Assembly (NCBI GenBank): GCA_038040485.1 | Contig: JBBPIE010000002.1 | Coordinates: 1-64,000 of the forward strand | Length of the DNA stretch: 64,000 nt | From: Onstottus_B arcticum | GTDB taxonomy: Bacteria; Acidobacteriota; Blastocatellia; UBA7656 | Direction of reading: 5' to 3' | Shown here: piece after piece, positions 34,222-43,799 of the stretch | How the letters are laid out: the number at the start of each line of letters is the position of its first letter | How positions within the stretch are numbered: the stretch's first letter is position 1 | Notes under the pieces: generated by a model | Databases searched by the model: none | Seen by the model: only the letters and a program-made list of their open reading frames with translations | What the model was told of the DNA's origin: nothing | Program-made: the position numbers and the translations under genes

Positions 34222-35220
34222 CTAGAGCGAACGAATGACGGCCTCGGTGAACTCGATCGTTGTAGCCTGGCCGCCAAGGTCGCGCGTCAACATCTTGCCT
34301 TCTGCAAGCACGTGATACAGCGCGCGCTGAACTTGCTCAGCCATCTCGCGTTCGCCGAGATGTCTAAGCATCAATACCGCACTCAGAAGCAGTGCCGTGG
34401 GATTCGCGATGCCGCGGCCGGCTATTGTCGGCGCCGCGCCGTGAACCGCCTCAAAGACAGCAATCTCTTCGCCGATGTTCGCCCCCGGAGCCACGCCTAG
34501 TCCGCCGACCAAACCCGCGCCAAGATCCGAGACGATGTCACCGTACAGGTTCTCCAGCAGCAAGACGTCAAACTGATTTGGATTCATCACGAGCTGCATG
34601 CAGGTGTTGTCCACGATCATGTCATCGGCTTCAATGTCTGGGTACTCGCTCGCTACTTCGCGAAAGCAGTTCAGAAAGAGCCCGTCGGACAGCTTCATTA
34701 TGTTGGCTTTGTGGATCGCGGTGATTCGCTTGCGGCCTTCTCGCTTTGCGTACTCGAAGGCGAATCGCGCAATACGAAGCGAAGCGCGCGCAGTGATGAT
34801 CTTCAAGCTCTCGACCACGCCCGGCACGACTTCGTGCTCTAGCCCCGAGTAAAGATCTTCGGTGTTCTCGCGCACGATGATCAGATCGACGTTCTCGTAG
34901 CGTGTCGGCACTCCTTCAAGCGACCTGACCGGCCGAAGGTTTGCGTACAGATCGAGTTCCTTTCGCAGTCTGACATTCGAGCTGACGAAGCCTCCGCCGA
35001 TCGGAGTAGTGACCGGGCCCTTGAGCGCGACCTTGTTTCGCTTGATCGAATCAAGCATGTCTTTTGGGAGCGGGTCGCCGTAGCGGGAGAGAGCTTCGGC
35101 GCCGACGACGAACGACTCCCATTCGGCTTGAAGCCCGGCGGCTCGCAGAACGGAGACGGTCGCCCCGGTAACTTCGGGGCCTATTCCGTCGCCGGTCATT
35201 AGCGTGATCTTGTGCTTCAT
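34222..35220 (-). CDS. NAD-dependent isocitrate dehydrogenase (IDH/IPMDH family)
   Basis: A 332-aa beta-decarboxylating dehydrogenase. GDGIGPEV is at the start. The substrate loop SSNVRLRKELDLYANLRP has the Ser and Asn that favour isocitrate over isopropylmalate. NQFDVLLLENLYGDIVSDL carries the metal-binding Asp residues, and GIANPTALLLS is the family C-terminal block. It would convert isocitrate to 2-oxoglutarate in the TCA cycle. Homoisocitrate or tartrate activity is less likely. Confidence 0.88.
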   Translation of the reverse strand: MKHKITLMTGDGIGPEVTGATVSVLRAAGLQAEWESFVVGAEALSRYGDPLPKDMLDSIKRNKVALKGPVTTPIGGGFVSSNVRLRKELDLYANLRPVRSLEGVPTRYENVDLIIVRENTEDLYSGLEHEVVPGVVESLKIITARASLRIARFAFEYAKREGRKRITAIHKANIMKLSDGLFLNCFREVASEYPDIEADDMIVDNTCMQLVMNPNQFDVLLLENLYGDIVSDLGAGLVGGLGVAPGANIGEEIAVFEAVHGAAPTIAGRGIANPTALLLSAVLMLRHLGEREMAEQVQRALYHVLAEGKMLTRDLGGQATTIEFTEAVIRSL

Positions 35221-35432
35221 CTTGGTGTGATCTGATGCTTCGTTCAGATTCCGTTCGCATAGTCGCCCTCACCGGGCCGGTCACAAGCGGGTAATGATAC
35301 AAGAGCGATTGAGAGAACCACAACCCACGCGTTCATTGACAAAGCCGGAGCGCGCTCTTAGCCTTAGACTTCGACCACCGGCCTCTTCTTGATCGAGGGC
35401 TTTTACTGTTATCACGACCGAGGACGAAACGA

Positions 35433-35813
35433 ATGTACGAAGTGATGATCGAAGAAGAATTCTCAGCAGCTCACGCCTTGCGGGGTTACCGTGGCAAGTG
35501 CGAAAACCTTCACGGCCACAACTGGAAAGTCGAAGTCTACGTTCGTGGAGAACAGCTTGATCAGGTAGGCATGCTAGTGGACTTCAAAGAACTCAAAGCC
35601 GCAACCCGCCGCGTGATGAAGTACCTCGACCATCAAAACCTCAACGACCTTCAGCCGTTTGACGTTGAGATCAATCCGTCATCCGAACATCTCGCTGGAT
35701 TCATCCTTCACAAAGTCTCTGAAGAAATCAGCGACGATCGCGTGAAGGTCTACAAGGTGCGTGTTTGGGAGACTCCGTCGACCTGCGCGACTTATGAAGT
35801 GAAGAGCCTGTGA
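35433..35813 (+). CDS. queD: 6-carboxy-5,6,7,8-tetrahydropterin synthase
   Basis: A 126-aa QueD/PTPS-family enzyme. The zinc ligands are His14, His27 and His29, and the catalytic Cys23 lies in CENLHGH. VDFKELK and the C-terminal ETPSTCATYEV are further family marks. It makes CPH4 for queuosine or related deazapurines. No other queuosine gene is near. A TTGACA lies upstream (35336) but the matching -10 is poor. Confidence 0.92.
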   Translation: MYEVMIEEEFSAAHALRGYRGKCENLHGHNWKVEVYVRGEQLDQVGMLVDFKELKAATRRVMKYLDHQNLNDLQPFDVEINPSSEHLAGFILHKVSEEISDDRVKVYKVRVWETPSTCATYEVKSL

Positions 35814-36068
35814 GTTAGTACCCACTTTGACGGCGCTTGTCGCAGAGAAGGTCCGCGCGGTCATTTACGATAGGTTGCACGAAGTTGTCCAGAAAGGTGT
35901 CTATCATCAGTCAAACTCTTTCCCAGGCTCTCTGGAATTCTTTTGCATTAGACTAGCAAGTTTTCTCGTCACTAGTTATTGTGAAGCCGTCTGCGTCCGC
36001 AGCCTGTGATACTCGACGGTTGCGTCGCCGGCGTCCGCTGAACTCACTAAACCAAGGAGGATTCTCTC

Positions 36069-36431
36069 ATGGGATGTACAGCATTCTCTGTTGATCTGTT
36101 GGTCGTGACGCCGGATCAACTGCGCCGGATCGACCTGCTTCTGTCCAAAGCGTGTAATGACGACGGCACTGTAGTCTGGACGATGAACTTTGGCCTGCAG
36201 GAAAGAAAGAAAACCACCGATCCGTTCGCCGACGTGGTAAAGCTTGCAGTCGTCATCAAACCGGCTCTGCACGACAAAGCAGAAGCCACCGCGAAAAAAG
36301 GTCTGGACGCGGGTCAGACCAGCTCCGCATTTGTTGCTGGCGATACCGCCAAGTTGATGAAGCAAGGCAAGGTATCGAAGAGGCGCGCCCAATCGGACGC
36401 GACAGACGTGATTGCTTCCCGCGGTGCCTAA
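36069..36431 (+). CDS. Small protein of unknown function
   Basis: A 120-aa protein with an excellent AAGGAGG 10 nt before the ATG. The N-terminal half looks alpha/beta (LLVVTPDQLRRIDLLLSKA); the C-terminal half is charged and Ala/Lys rich. No signal peptide is visible. I do not recognise the family. It is the first gene of a plus-strand cluster with the Omp85-type protein, which begins 31 bp later. Confidence 0.65.
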   Translation: MGCTAFSVDLLVVTPDQLRRIDLLLSKACNDDGTVVWTMNFGLQERKKTTDPFADVVKLAVVIKPALHDKAEATAKKGLDAGQTSSAFVAGDTAKLMKQGKVSKRRAQSDATDVIASRGA

Positions 36432-36462
36432 CTCCCCGGAGGCTGATCCCTTGGGGTGCGAC

Positions 36463-38583
36463 ATGTCCCTAGCTGACGATCTTCTTGTCGTTGTGCGTCA
36501 TCCGCTGGTTCGGTTGATGCTCGCCGTCATGGCGCTCGCGTCACCGGCGGCCGCTCAAGAGTGTTCGCACCCCAAGGATTGGAGCTTCTACTCACACGGC
36601 GACTTCACCGTGCGGGTAGTGCGCATCGAGAGCCCTATCGACTTCTTGCACGCGGTCGCCCGGACTCTCGATGCCATCAAGCCCACTCTTCCGCTTCAAC
36701 CGGGCTCGGTCTTTTCAGCAACTCGCGCCAGCGAGGGACGCGCAATCATCCACGAACGCCTGGTTGCTGCCGACAAGGACTTGGAGCAATCCTTCAGACT
36801 GCTAGTGGTCATCGGTCGGATCGAGAACTGCGTTGAGACGGGCTCGGCGCGGCAGCTCGATCTGGTCTACAGCGCTTTCACCACCAACTACAACGCTTAC
36901 CTGAGCCATTCAATAGAACTCAAGCAGTCCGAGATCGAGCGCCCCGCAACTACCGCAGCTACGAGCAACGCGACCGGCTCACTATTGGTCAAACCGTTCT
37001 TTGGCTACAACCGAACAAGCCAGCTCTTCGGAGGCGCGCAAGCAACCGCCCGCATGCCGGCAGGCATTTTCGATTTTTTGCGGCTGGCCGCTGCCGGTTC
37101 CACTTCGGCCAACGTCGAAGAACTCGAGCTTGTCGGTTCGCGAGCTCCTGGATTCCTCAGCAGTCTCGAGTATCGTCTTGGCTACAAGCATTCTGATATC
37201 CCCGCAGGTAACAACCGGCTTCGCGAGGGCAAACTGCGCGCGCAGCTCTCCGGATCAACACAGCCGCTCGGAAGCGGCAAGGTAGTCGTGCGTTTCGGTG
37301 CCTCACTCGAGGGCGGCAACCTGCAAAGCGCACAAGACCCGGGAGGCGGTGCAGGTATCGTCGTGCAAAGTTCTGGCTACGGCGCGCTAAAGGCCTACAT
37401 TGGCGCAACCGGAAGCGCGGGCCGCTATTCATTCTCGGGTTCTTACGGTCTTCAAGCCGGAACACTCGGAGCTTCGACGTCAGTGGCCTTCGTGAAACAC
37501 GTCGTTGATCTCTCATCGACCGCGTCGTTTCTACCGAAGGAAACGACTGGAGCTGGTTTCCACAAACCCCTCAACATCGAAGCGAGGGTCGCTGGAGGCC
37601 TGATTCAAAGACTGGACAAGGTGCCGGTTGCCGAGCGCTTTTTTGGCGGCAACGAGACTCAAAACTTCATCGCCGGCGACACCTGGCAGATTCGCGGCGG
37701 GCCGTTCATCCGTAGCATTCCGCAGAACCGATTGAACGGAACGAACACGGCCGCGCCCGTCGGGGGCTCGAGCTTCTACTCGGTGAACCTCACCTTTTCG
37801 AGACCAGTATGGGGCCGTCCGATTATTCCGAAGGAGATGGCGGAAGATCCTGAATTCTTCCCGGCGGTCGAAGCGGCAAAAGCAACCGCGCGACAGGCGT
37901 TGATCGCGACCCGCAAGAACGGTCTGCCGGCGTTCACACGGGTCATCGATCATCTTTCGACGCTCAACCCGGACCTGAAGCAAATCGACGCCATTGTCAA
38001 AGCTGTGCCATCGGATGCGCCCGAGGACCTCGCCGACGCAGCCGCCGACGTTCAGGACGACCTGGCAATCATCGGCGAAATCCTGAACGATCAATCCACC
38101 CTGCCTAGCAAGCTAGACGGCTTTATCAAAGTTGACCGTTCAACGATCACCAAGCTGCTTGAGCACCTCGACAGCCTAAGCGAGGCGCTCAACGACGCGG
38201 GCCAGACCGTCCCAGGCGGCCAGATCAAGATTGCTCGGGACTCGCTGGCGACAAAGAAGGCATCGTTTGTTGCCGAGCTGAATCAAGTCGACTTCAGCGA
38301 AGCTACGCGGCTCGCGGATCAAGATATGCAGTCGATCGATTCGGTCTTGCGGACATTCCTTCACGAACTGAACCTGGTATCAGTGAGTCCGGTCGCGATC
38401 TTTGACGCGGCTCGGATCTGGCCCGATAGATTTGGGACTCGATACGGGATCGGCGGCGGCGTGAGACTGAGCCTTGTGAACTTCAACGTGACTTTGGGTT
38501 ATGCGGTAAACCCAACACCTCGCCTTCAAGAAGGCCGCGGCGCATTTTTCTTCTCGATGGATGTCACTGATTTGTTTCGGTGA
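36463..38583 (+). CDS. Omp85-type outer membrane protein with a large helical insertion
   Basis: A 706-aa exported protein (signal ending near ASPAAAQ). Residues about 45-145 look like one POTRA-type domain. The barrel region has the Omp85 marks: FFGGNE near 393, an RGG in place of RGF near 411, GGSSFYSVNLTFSRPVW (434-450), VAIFDAARIW (644-653) and a C-terminal strand ending in TDLFR. Between the last two, where BamA has a short periplasmic turn, about 185 helical residues are inserted. GGGG lies 7 nt before the ATG. Substrate unknown. Confidence 0.72.
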   Translation: MSLADDLLVVVRHPLVRLMLAVMALASPAAAQECSHPKDWSFYSHGDFTVRVVRIESPIDFLHAVARTLDAIKPTLPLQPGSVFSATRASEGRAIIHERLVAADKDLEQSFRLLVVIGRIENCVETGSARQLDLVYSAFTTNYNAYLSHSIELKQSEIERPATTAATSNATGSLLVKPFFGYNRTSQLFGGAQATARMPAGIFDFLRLAAAGSTSANVEELELVGSRAPGFLSSLEYRLGYKHSDIPAGNNRLREGKLRAQLSGSTQPLGSGKVVVRFGASLEGGNLQSAQDPGGGAGIVVQSSGYGALKAYIGATGSAGRYSFSGSYGLQAGTLGASTSVAFVKHVVDLSSTASFLPKETTGAGFHKPLNIEARVAGGLIQRLDKVPVAERFFGGNETQNFIAGDTWQIRGGPFIRSIPQNRLNGTNTAAPVGGSSFYSVNLTFSRPVWGRPIIPKEMAEDPEFFPAVEAAKATARQALIATRKNGLPAFTRVIDHLSTLNPDLKQIDAIVKAVPSDAPEDLADAAADVQDDLAIIGEILNDQSTLPSKLDGFIKVDRSTITKLLEHLDSLSEALNDAGQTVPGGQIKIARDSLATKKASFVAELNQVDFSEATRLADQDMQSIDSVLRTFLHELNLVSVSPVAIFDAARIWPDRFGTRYGIGGGVRLSLVNFNVTLGYAVNPTPRLQEGRGAFFFSMDVTDLFR

Positions 38584-39045
38584 ATGCGTCTACTCATCTC
38601 GTGGGTATGGTGATGAGAGGCTAGCGAACCCCGACCTCGAACGCGGCAGCGTATTTCAAGCCGTGTCGCTGGCGTCTCAAGTCGTGTTGCTGCTTGTTGG
38701 TTTGGTCCGAGACCCCGCTAGTTTGCCTTCCGAATACAGCGCCTCGTCAGTGACGAGACCGTCTGAGATCTCGGGACAACGCTAACGCAGACAGCGCGTC
38801 GCTCCCACTCCCATGCTCCCCGCGGCTTTCATTACTCGGACACCGCTCGGTTCCCACTGTTCAACGACAACAGTCCTCCCTCGGGCCGCGCCATGTGATG
38901 TTTTGCCAGGAACATCATTACTGGTTGAGACAAGATTGAAAGCACGCGCCGATGCACGCTCGGAAAGAGACGGAAACTGCGGCGACGGTGCTTATCGGCC
39001 CGAGAACACTGTTAGTGACAAGAGACAGTCGATTGGAGGATCGCT
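38584..39045. other. Non-coding gap of 462 bp
   Basis: No convincing gene on either strand. A small hairpin CTCGTC-AGT-GACGAG is present at 38743-38757, without a T run. Otherwise nothing is recognised. Confidence 0.5.
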
Positions 39046-39540
39046 ATGACTGAAGCTGCGCGCAAAGAACGAAACCGGCAGCGACTTACCGAGTGCTTTC
39101 CCAAATTCGCCGCGAGATTGGAAGCCGTAATCAAAGCGATGGAGGACCAGGGCTTTCGGCAGCGTATCCAGGACGCACATCGCACAATTGCCGACCAACG
39201 CAAGGCGTTCGACGGCGGCTTTTCGAGGGTGCTGTTTGGATTCCACAACGTCACCGGCAAAGAGGATAAACCGGAGGCGCTTGCAGTCGATCTTCTGGAT
39301 GACGACCGGCCTCTCTCTCCTAACCGCGAATACTTGATCCGGCTAGCCGCGACCGCGCAAGCGCAAGGCTTACAGACCGGGATCTTCTTCGGTTTGCCTC
39401 AAGCACTTCGCCGAGGCCTAAGCGAGGCGATTGCCAGCCTGGACTTCAACCCTGCGATAAAGATCGGATTCGATCCGACGCACGTCGAGGTCAAGGGTAT
39501 CTCGATTGCCGAAGCAAAAGCCGGCAAGCGCCCGGGGTAG
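39046..39540 (+). CDS. M15-like (VanY/endolysin type) peptidase
   Basis: A 164-aa protein with the spacing of M15 zinc peptidases: HRTIADQRKAFDGG before His67 in FGFHN, Asp82 in ALAVDLLD, and His146 in FDPTHVEV as third ligand. Relatives cleave peptidoglycan cross-links. There is no signal peptide, so export would need help from elsewhere; phage endolysins show the same feature. It lies between the Omp85-type protein and the secreted Ig-like protein. Confidence 0.72.
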   Translation: MTEAARKERNRQRLTECFPKFAARLEAVIKAMEDQGFRQRIQDAHRTIADQRKAFDGGFSRVLFGFHNVTGKEDKPEALAVDLLDDDRPLSPNREYLIRLAATAQAQGLQTGIFFGLPQALRRGLSEAIASLDFNPAIKIGFDPTHVEVKGISIAEAKAGKRPG

Positions 39541-39705
39541 ATTGTTGAGGATTAACGCGCCAGCTCTACCAAAAGATGGCCCAAGTGCTGTTTTTGACGC
39601 AGTGAAGTGCTTGCGAACATTAAAGTGGCTACCTTTACGCTATACAACCGGCATTGCGTCGCCAGCAACAACGCTTCTCACCCTTGCTAACTAAAGGAGA
39701 TCCCA

Positions 39706-41889
39706 ATGAGATACACGCTCCACCTAGTCGTCAGTAGATCCATGAGGCTCCGCCTTATCGCTATGACTATCCTCATTTCGGTTGCAGGGTCGGCTTGGTC
39801 GGCCGCAGCGAGCTACGGTTCAAATTCGCGCGGGACTCGGATTGCGGACGAGCCGAAATTCGATATAGCCAAGAAATCATTTACCTTGGTGCTCAACACC
39901 GACAATGATCGCGTTACGCTAGAAGTGTCTCCGTCATCCATTGATAAAAGCAAACTCACATTCAAGGAGAAAGACAACAAAGGCATAGCGACATTCGATC
40001 CTCAAACTCTAGTCGTAACGGCCAAGACTATTGGCAACACCGAGCTTACAATTGCCTATAGCGGCGACAATCCAGTTACAACGCAAACCGTTAGTGTCAT
40101 TGTCGAGCGCAGAGTAAAAGAGATCGATCTAATCAACCCTGCTCTTCAATCCGGCGAATCACTCGTCCTCATCCAAGGTCGTGAACAACCTGTCGAAGTA
40201 CTACTCAGAGACAGGGACAAGAAGGAGATAAAAGACGCCACTGTGCGCCTGACGAGTGATACGAAATCGGTCGAAGTGACCAAAAAGGATGGGAAAGACA
40301 TCCTAGTTGCAAAAAGCAAAGGCACAGCTACGGTAAAGATTCTTGCTGCCGATAAGACGGGATTAGAACCTGGTCCAGAGCCTAAACGAGAGATCAAAGT
40401 AGAGGTCAAAGAAGCAATCAGAGAGATCGTTGTTACGCCGAACCAGATCAATGCAAGGGAGGCACAGGAATACCCACTCAGTATCGAGTTGAAAGGGGTG
40501 GATGAGGGAAATTATCGAGTGCCTGCGAGACCATTCAAGTGGATATCGAGCAATACTGCTTTGGTAGAAGTGCTACCCGACGGCAAATTGAAAGTGAATG
40601 TAAGTCCGGTGGAACTCTCAGCCAAAGAGAGGGTAACAGTCACCATCTATTCTGACGAGGGGATCGCGGGTACCGAACCCAAAACTACAGTAATCGTTGT
40701 GGTTTATCCGCGAGGAGGCTCAATCACCTTTGAAGCTCAGACTTCAATTGTAAACCCTGGCGGCGGTAATACCACCATCAAAGCGATAGTTCATGATAAG
40801 AATGGAACCCCGAATCCAAGCAAGACCGTAACGTGGAGCTTGGTCGATGAAACAACAGCCAACAACTATATCGCCCTGAGCGCGCAGGGTAACACGGTCA
40901 CGGTTACGGGCCTCGACAAGCCTGAGGAGCTCCCGCCTGCCGCTGCTGGTTCTAAGCCGCCAAAGCGGGCCACCTCATTCAAAATAAGAGCGACGTATCA
41001 ACCGCCAGGAGAGCAACCCATAGTGGGCGAGTTCCTGATAAGGGTTGTTGAAGGAACTACCTTCTCGCCGCTCAATGTTAAGCTGGCGATAATGGATGAT
41101 CAGACTGCGGCGGACCTTTATGGAAAGGTAACCGCCAACGAGTATTTCATCACCCAGGTGCGCATCTATAACAACCTTAAGAACGAGTCAAATGGCAAGT
41201 TTATCGGAGCTTCTATCTTAGCTTTCAGCGCCTCAATTGAAGTATCTGTGGCGCTCGAAAAGAAGTTCGATAGGAAATCTGGAAGTGTGGTAGCCAACGG
41301 ACGAGATGACGATAAATGGCAACCCCTCACTGATGCGGACCTAAAAGGAATTATGCAACCGGTAGGAAATGGAACATCTGGTAACTTGCCGGTTGACCCT
41401 CCGTTCAAGGACTTGCCCTGCCAAAGTACAACTACATACCGCCCGTACACTTTTGAGATGATGGTCAACACCGTTGATCGAAGGGATGAGCGAAGCTTAC
41501 GCAGTAGAATATTTCAGGGCCTTAATAGTGCCGGAACCGTATTCTCGTTTGTCACAGCCGTAGCCCAACCAGGACCTAACAGCGATTTGCCGCTCGGCCT
41601 GGAGAAATACTCGAATCTATTCATTCCGGGCCTTGAGAAACTCTGGCCAAGCTTAAAAGAAGCGCACCGTCAAAACATCGTGTCGCAAACGATGAAGACA
41701 ATTGAAGAGGTCCCTTTTGGCTCTGACCTTTCTCGGGTTCTTTTCCTTCCCAAGAAGCCCTTTCGAGGCTTACTCCAAGGGCGGCTGGTGCGCATCAGCC
41801 AAATCTGCCCTTACTTCTTTAGGGTAGAGGTAGCAGTCATCGAGAAAGGGGGGAAATCGACGGTTACTCAAGGGGCGCCTCCACAGTAA
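39706..41889 (+). CDS. Large secreted Ig-like (BIG2-type) protein
   Basis: A 727-aa exported protein. AAAGGAG lies 7 nt before the ATG; a signal peptide ends near residue 36 (SAWSAAAS). Residues 45-450 look like four beta-sandwich modules of bacterial Ig type (VSPSSIDKSKLTF, VVTPNQINA, SIVNPGGGNTTIKA). The last 270 residues are a different, mixed domain with two Cys. The coding sequence is visibly richer in A and T than its neighbours, hinting at transfer. Adhesin or surface role is plausible. Confidence 0.75.
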   Translation: MRYTLHLVVSRSMRLRLIAMTILISVAGSAWSAAASYGSNSRGTRIADEPKFDIAKKSFTLVLNTDNDRVTLEVSPSSIDKSKLTFKEKDNKGIATFDPQTLVVTAKTIGNTELTIAYSGDNPVTTQTVSVIVERRVKEIDLINPALQSGESLVLIQGREQPVEVLLRDRDKKEIKDATVRLTSDTKSVEVTKKDGKDILVAKSKGTATVKILAADKTGLEPGPEPKREIKVEVKEAIREIVVTPNQINAREAQEYPLSIELKGVDEGNYRVPARPFKWISSNTALVEVLPDGKLKVNVSPVELSAKERVTVTIYSDEGIAGTEPKTTVIVVVYPRGGSITFEAQTSIVNPGGGNTTIKAIVHDKNGTPNPSKTVTWSLVDETTANNYIALSAQGNTVTVTGLDKPEELPPAAAGSKPPKRATSFKIRATYQPPGEQPIVGEFLIRVVEGTTFSPLNVKLAIMDDQTAADLYGKVTANEYFITQVRIYNNLKNESNGKFIGASILAFSASIEVSVALEKKFDRKSGSVVANGRDDDKWQPLTDADLKGIMQPVGNGTSGNLPVDPPFKDLPCQSTTTYRPYTFEMMVNTVDRRDERSLRSRIFQGLNSAGTVFSFVTAVAQPGPNSDLPLGLEKYSNLFIPGLEKLWPSLKEAHRQNIVSQTMKTIEEVPFGSDLSRVLFLPKKPFRGLLQGRLVRISQICPYFFRVEVAVIEKGGKSTVTQGAPPQ

Positions 41890-42032
41890 GTGGAGTCGGA
41901 TAATTCATTTGTGTGCGTGACTCTTGCTGTGAGCTGTTAATAGGTACTGATCTCCACTCGCGACCGTAGTTTTGATCTGGAGAGGCAGAAGTTCAAAGCG
42001 CGATAACTTCGACCGGGGTGGAGTCGGCCCGT

Positions 42033-42812
42033 TCACTTGCCTTTGAACTCAGGCTTGCGCTTTTCGATGAAGGCTCTCACTCCCTCTTCTTTGTCGTCGC
42101 TCGAAAAGCACAGCGCAAACAGATCGACCTCTGAATCAAGCCCCTCGCGGAGATTCATTCGAGCCGCGTTCTTCACCGAAGCCTTCGCCATCGCAAGGGC
42201 TACGGGACTCAGCTCGGCGATCCTGCCCGCAAGCTCCATTGTCTTTGCTTCAAGCTCTTCTGGCGCGAAGACTTGGTTTACCAGGCCCAGCGCCAGAGCT
42301 TCTTCAGCGGAGATCATATCGCCTGTAAGAATCAGCTCCATCGACTTCCCTTCTCCGATCAAACGCGTGAGCCGCTGCGTGCCGCCGCCGCCCGGGATGA
42401 TGCCGAGCTTGATTTCTGGCTGGCCGAGCTTCGCCTTCGTCGAAGCGATACGGATATCGCACGCGAGGGCAAGTTCGCAGCCGCCGCCCAACGCGAAACC
42501 GTTGATCATCGCGATGACCGGCTTGGGAAAGTCTTCGACCGAGTCGAACGCACGGCGGCCTTTCATCACTGCGCGTTGTTTGATCGCAGTCATTCCTGCG
42601 AACTCGTTTATGTCGGCGCCCGCGATGAACGCCTTTTCGCCCGCCCCGGTGATGACGACGACCCGCACCTCGTCGTCGCTTGCAAGCTGATCAAACGCGT
42701 CAAGGATCTCGTTGCGCGTTGCGATGTTCAGCGCGTTCAGTTTGTCCGGGCGGTTGATTGTCACGATCGCGACTCGCCCGCGCTTTTCGATTAATACATT
42801 TTCAAGTGCCAT
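42033..42812 (-). CDS. Enoyl-CoA hydratase (crotonase)
   Basis: A 259-aa crotonase with both catalytic glutamates visible: GGGCELALACD and GQPEIKLGIIPGGGG. The oxyanion-hole loop AGADINEF is intact. It hydrates 2-enoyl-CoA in fatty acid or similar breakdown. It is the last gene of the TetR-headed operon, separated from the previous crotonase by an inverted repeat. Confidence 0.9.
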   Translation of the reverse strand: MALENVLIEKRGRVAIVTINRPDKLNALNIATRNEILDAFDQLASDDEVRVVVITGAGEKAFIAGADINEFAGMTAIKQRAVMKGRRAFDSVEDFPKPVIAMINGFALGGGCELALACDIRIASTKAKLGQPEIKLGIIPGGGGTQRLTRLIGEGKSMELILTGDMISAEEALALGLVNQVFAPEELEAKTMELAGRIAELSPVALAMAKASVKNAARMNLREGLDSEVDLFALCFSSDDKEEGVRAFIEKRKPEFKGK

Positions 42813-42831
42813 TCGTTTCTCCGATTAAAAA

Positions 42832-42903
42832 TCAACCACAAAGTCACTAAGTCACAAAGGATCCCTTCCCTGGGTCTTAGTGTCTTGGTGCCTTTGTGGT
42901 TGA
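42832..42903. repeat. Inverted repeat, CACAAAG/CACTAAG heptamer family
   Basis: CCACAAAGTCACTAAGTCAC (42834-42853) faces its approximate inverse at 42876-42903. Units are about 7 bp. It lies between two crotonase genes. Confidence 0.8.
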
Positions 42904-42910
42904 GTCTCTC

Positions 42911-43693
42911 TTACTCCCCTGTAAATTCGGGCTTTCGCTTTTCACGAAATGCCCGAATACCTTCGCGATGATCCTTGCTCTTGACCAGCACGCTTTGTGC
43001 GAGGGCTTCAAGCATGCGGCCCGTTTGAAAATCACTGTTGACCGAGTGCCACAAGATTCGCTTTGCAAGCCCAAGCGCTTCGGGTGCGCGTGTTAACAAA
43101 TGCTCGGCCAAATTGCGTGTGTGGCTAAGCAACTCGTTATGCGGGACTACTCGATTGACGAGACCTATGCGCTCGGCTTCGACCGCGCCGATCATCTCGC
43201 CGGTGAAGATTAGCTCTTTGGCCTTGCCGTAACCGATCAGCTTTACGAGCCTTGAACAGCCGCCGGCTCCGGGTATCAAGCCGATGTTGTTCTCGCGAAA
43301 GCCGAACTTCGCCTGGTCGGATGCTACGCGAATGTCGCACGACAGCGTGATCTGAAGGCCGGCTCCGGTGCAGGGCCCGTTGATCGCGGCCAACACGGGT
43401 TTCTCGATCAACTCGAGCTCGTCAAAGAATTGTGTAAGGCGATGGTTTTCCGCGCGGAACTTTCTTGTGCTCCACTCGCGTTCGAAGTACTCGATGTCGC
43501 CGCCCGCGGAAAAGGCGCGACCCGCCCCGGTGAATATCACGACGCCGATCTCTTCGTTTGTTTGAAGCTCGGTGAACAAGCGCGTGAAGTCATCGCGCAT
43601 TTCTTCATTGATTGCGTTGAGCCTCTCGGGCCTGTTGAACGTGATTGTGGCGATCCGATCAGCGAGGTCGAAGGTGATAGCCTTGTAGTCCAT
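42911..43693 (-). CDS. Enoyl-CoA hydratase/isomerase family protein
   Basis: A 260-aa crotonase-fold protein. The first catalytic Glu is replaced (GAGLQITLSCD) while the second is kept (GFRENNIGLIPGAGG). One-Glu members are usually isomerases rather than hydratases, so a 2,3/3,4-enoyl-CoA isomerase is a reasonable guess. The ATG at 43693 gives the family start MDYKAITF; the open frame upstream is repeat DNA. Confidence 0.87.
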   Translation of the reverse strand: MDYKAITFDLADRIATITFNRPERLNAINEEMRDDFTRLFTELQTNEEIGVVIFTGAGRAFSAGGDIEYFEREWSTRKFRAENHRLTQFFDELELIEKPVLAAINGPCTGAGLQITLSCDIRVASDQAKFGFRENNIGLIPGAGGCSRLVKLIGYGKAKELIFTGEMIGAVEAERIGLVNRVVPHNELLSHTRNLAEHLLTRAPEALGLAKRILWHSVNSDFQTGRMLEALAQSVLVKSKDHREGIRAFREKRKPEFTGE

Positions 43694-43697
43694 CTTG

Positions 43698-43789
43698 TTG
43701 CACGGGCGGTCCTCCGTGGCCGCCCCTCGATGCAAAAGCGAAGGCAATCCGGCGTGAGAAGGGGCGGCCACGGAGAGCCACCCGTACAA
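43698..43789. repeat. Inverted repeat, GGGCGTCCCTCCGTGGCCGC family (second copy)
   Basis: Arms at about 43698-43728 and 43759-43789 around a 30-bp loop. Same family as 20233-20317, with several substitutions. It lies between the aldehyde dehydrogenase and crotonase genes. Confidence 0.75.
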
Positions 43790-43799
43790 CTGCCGAACG

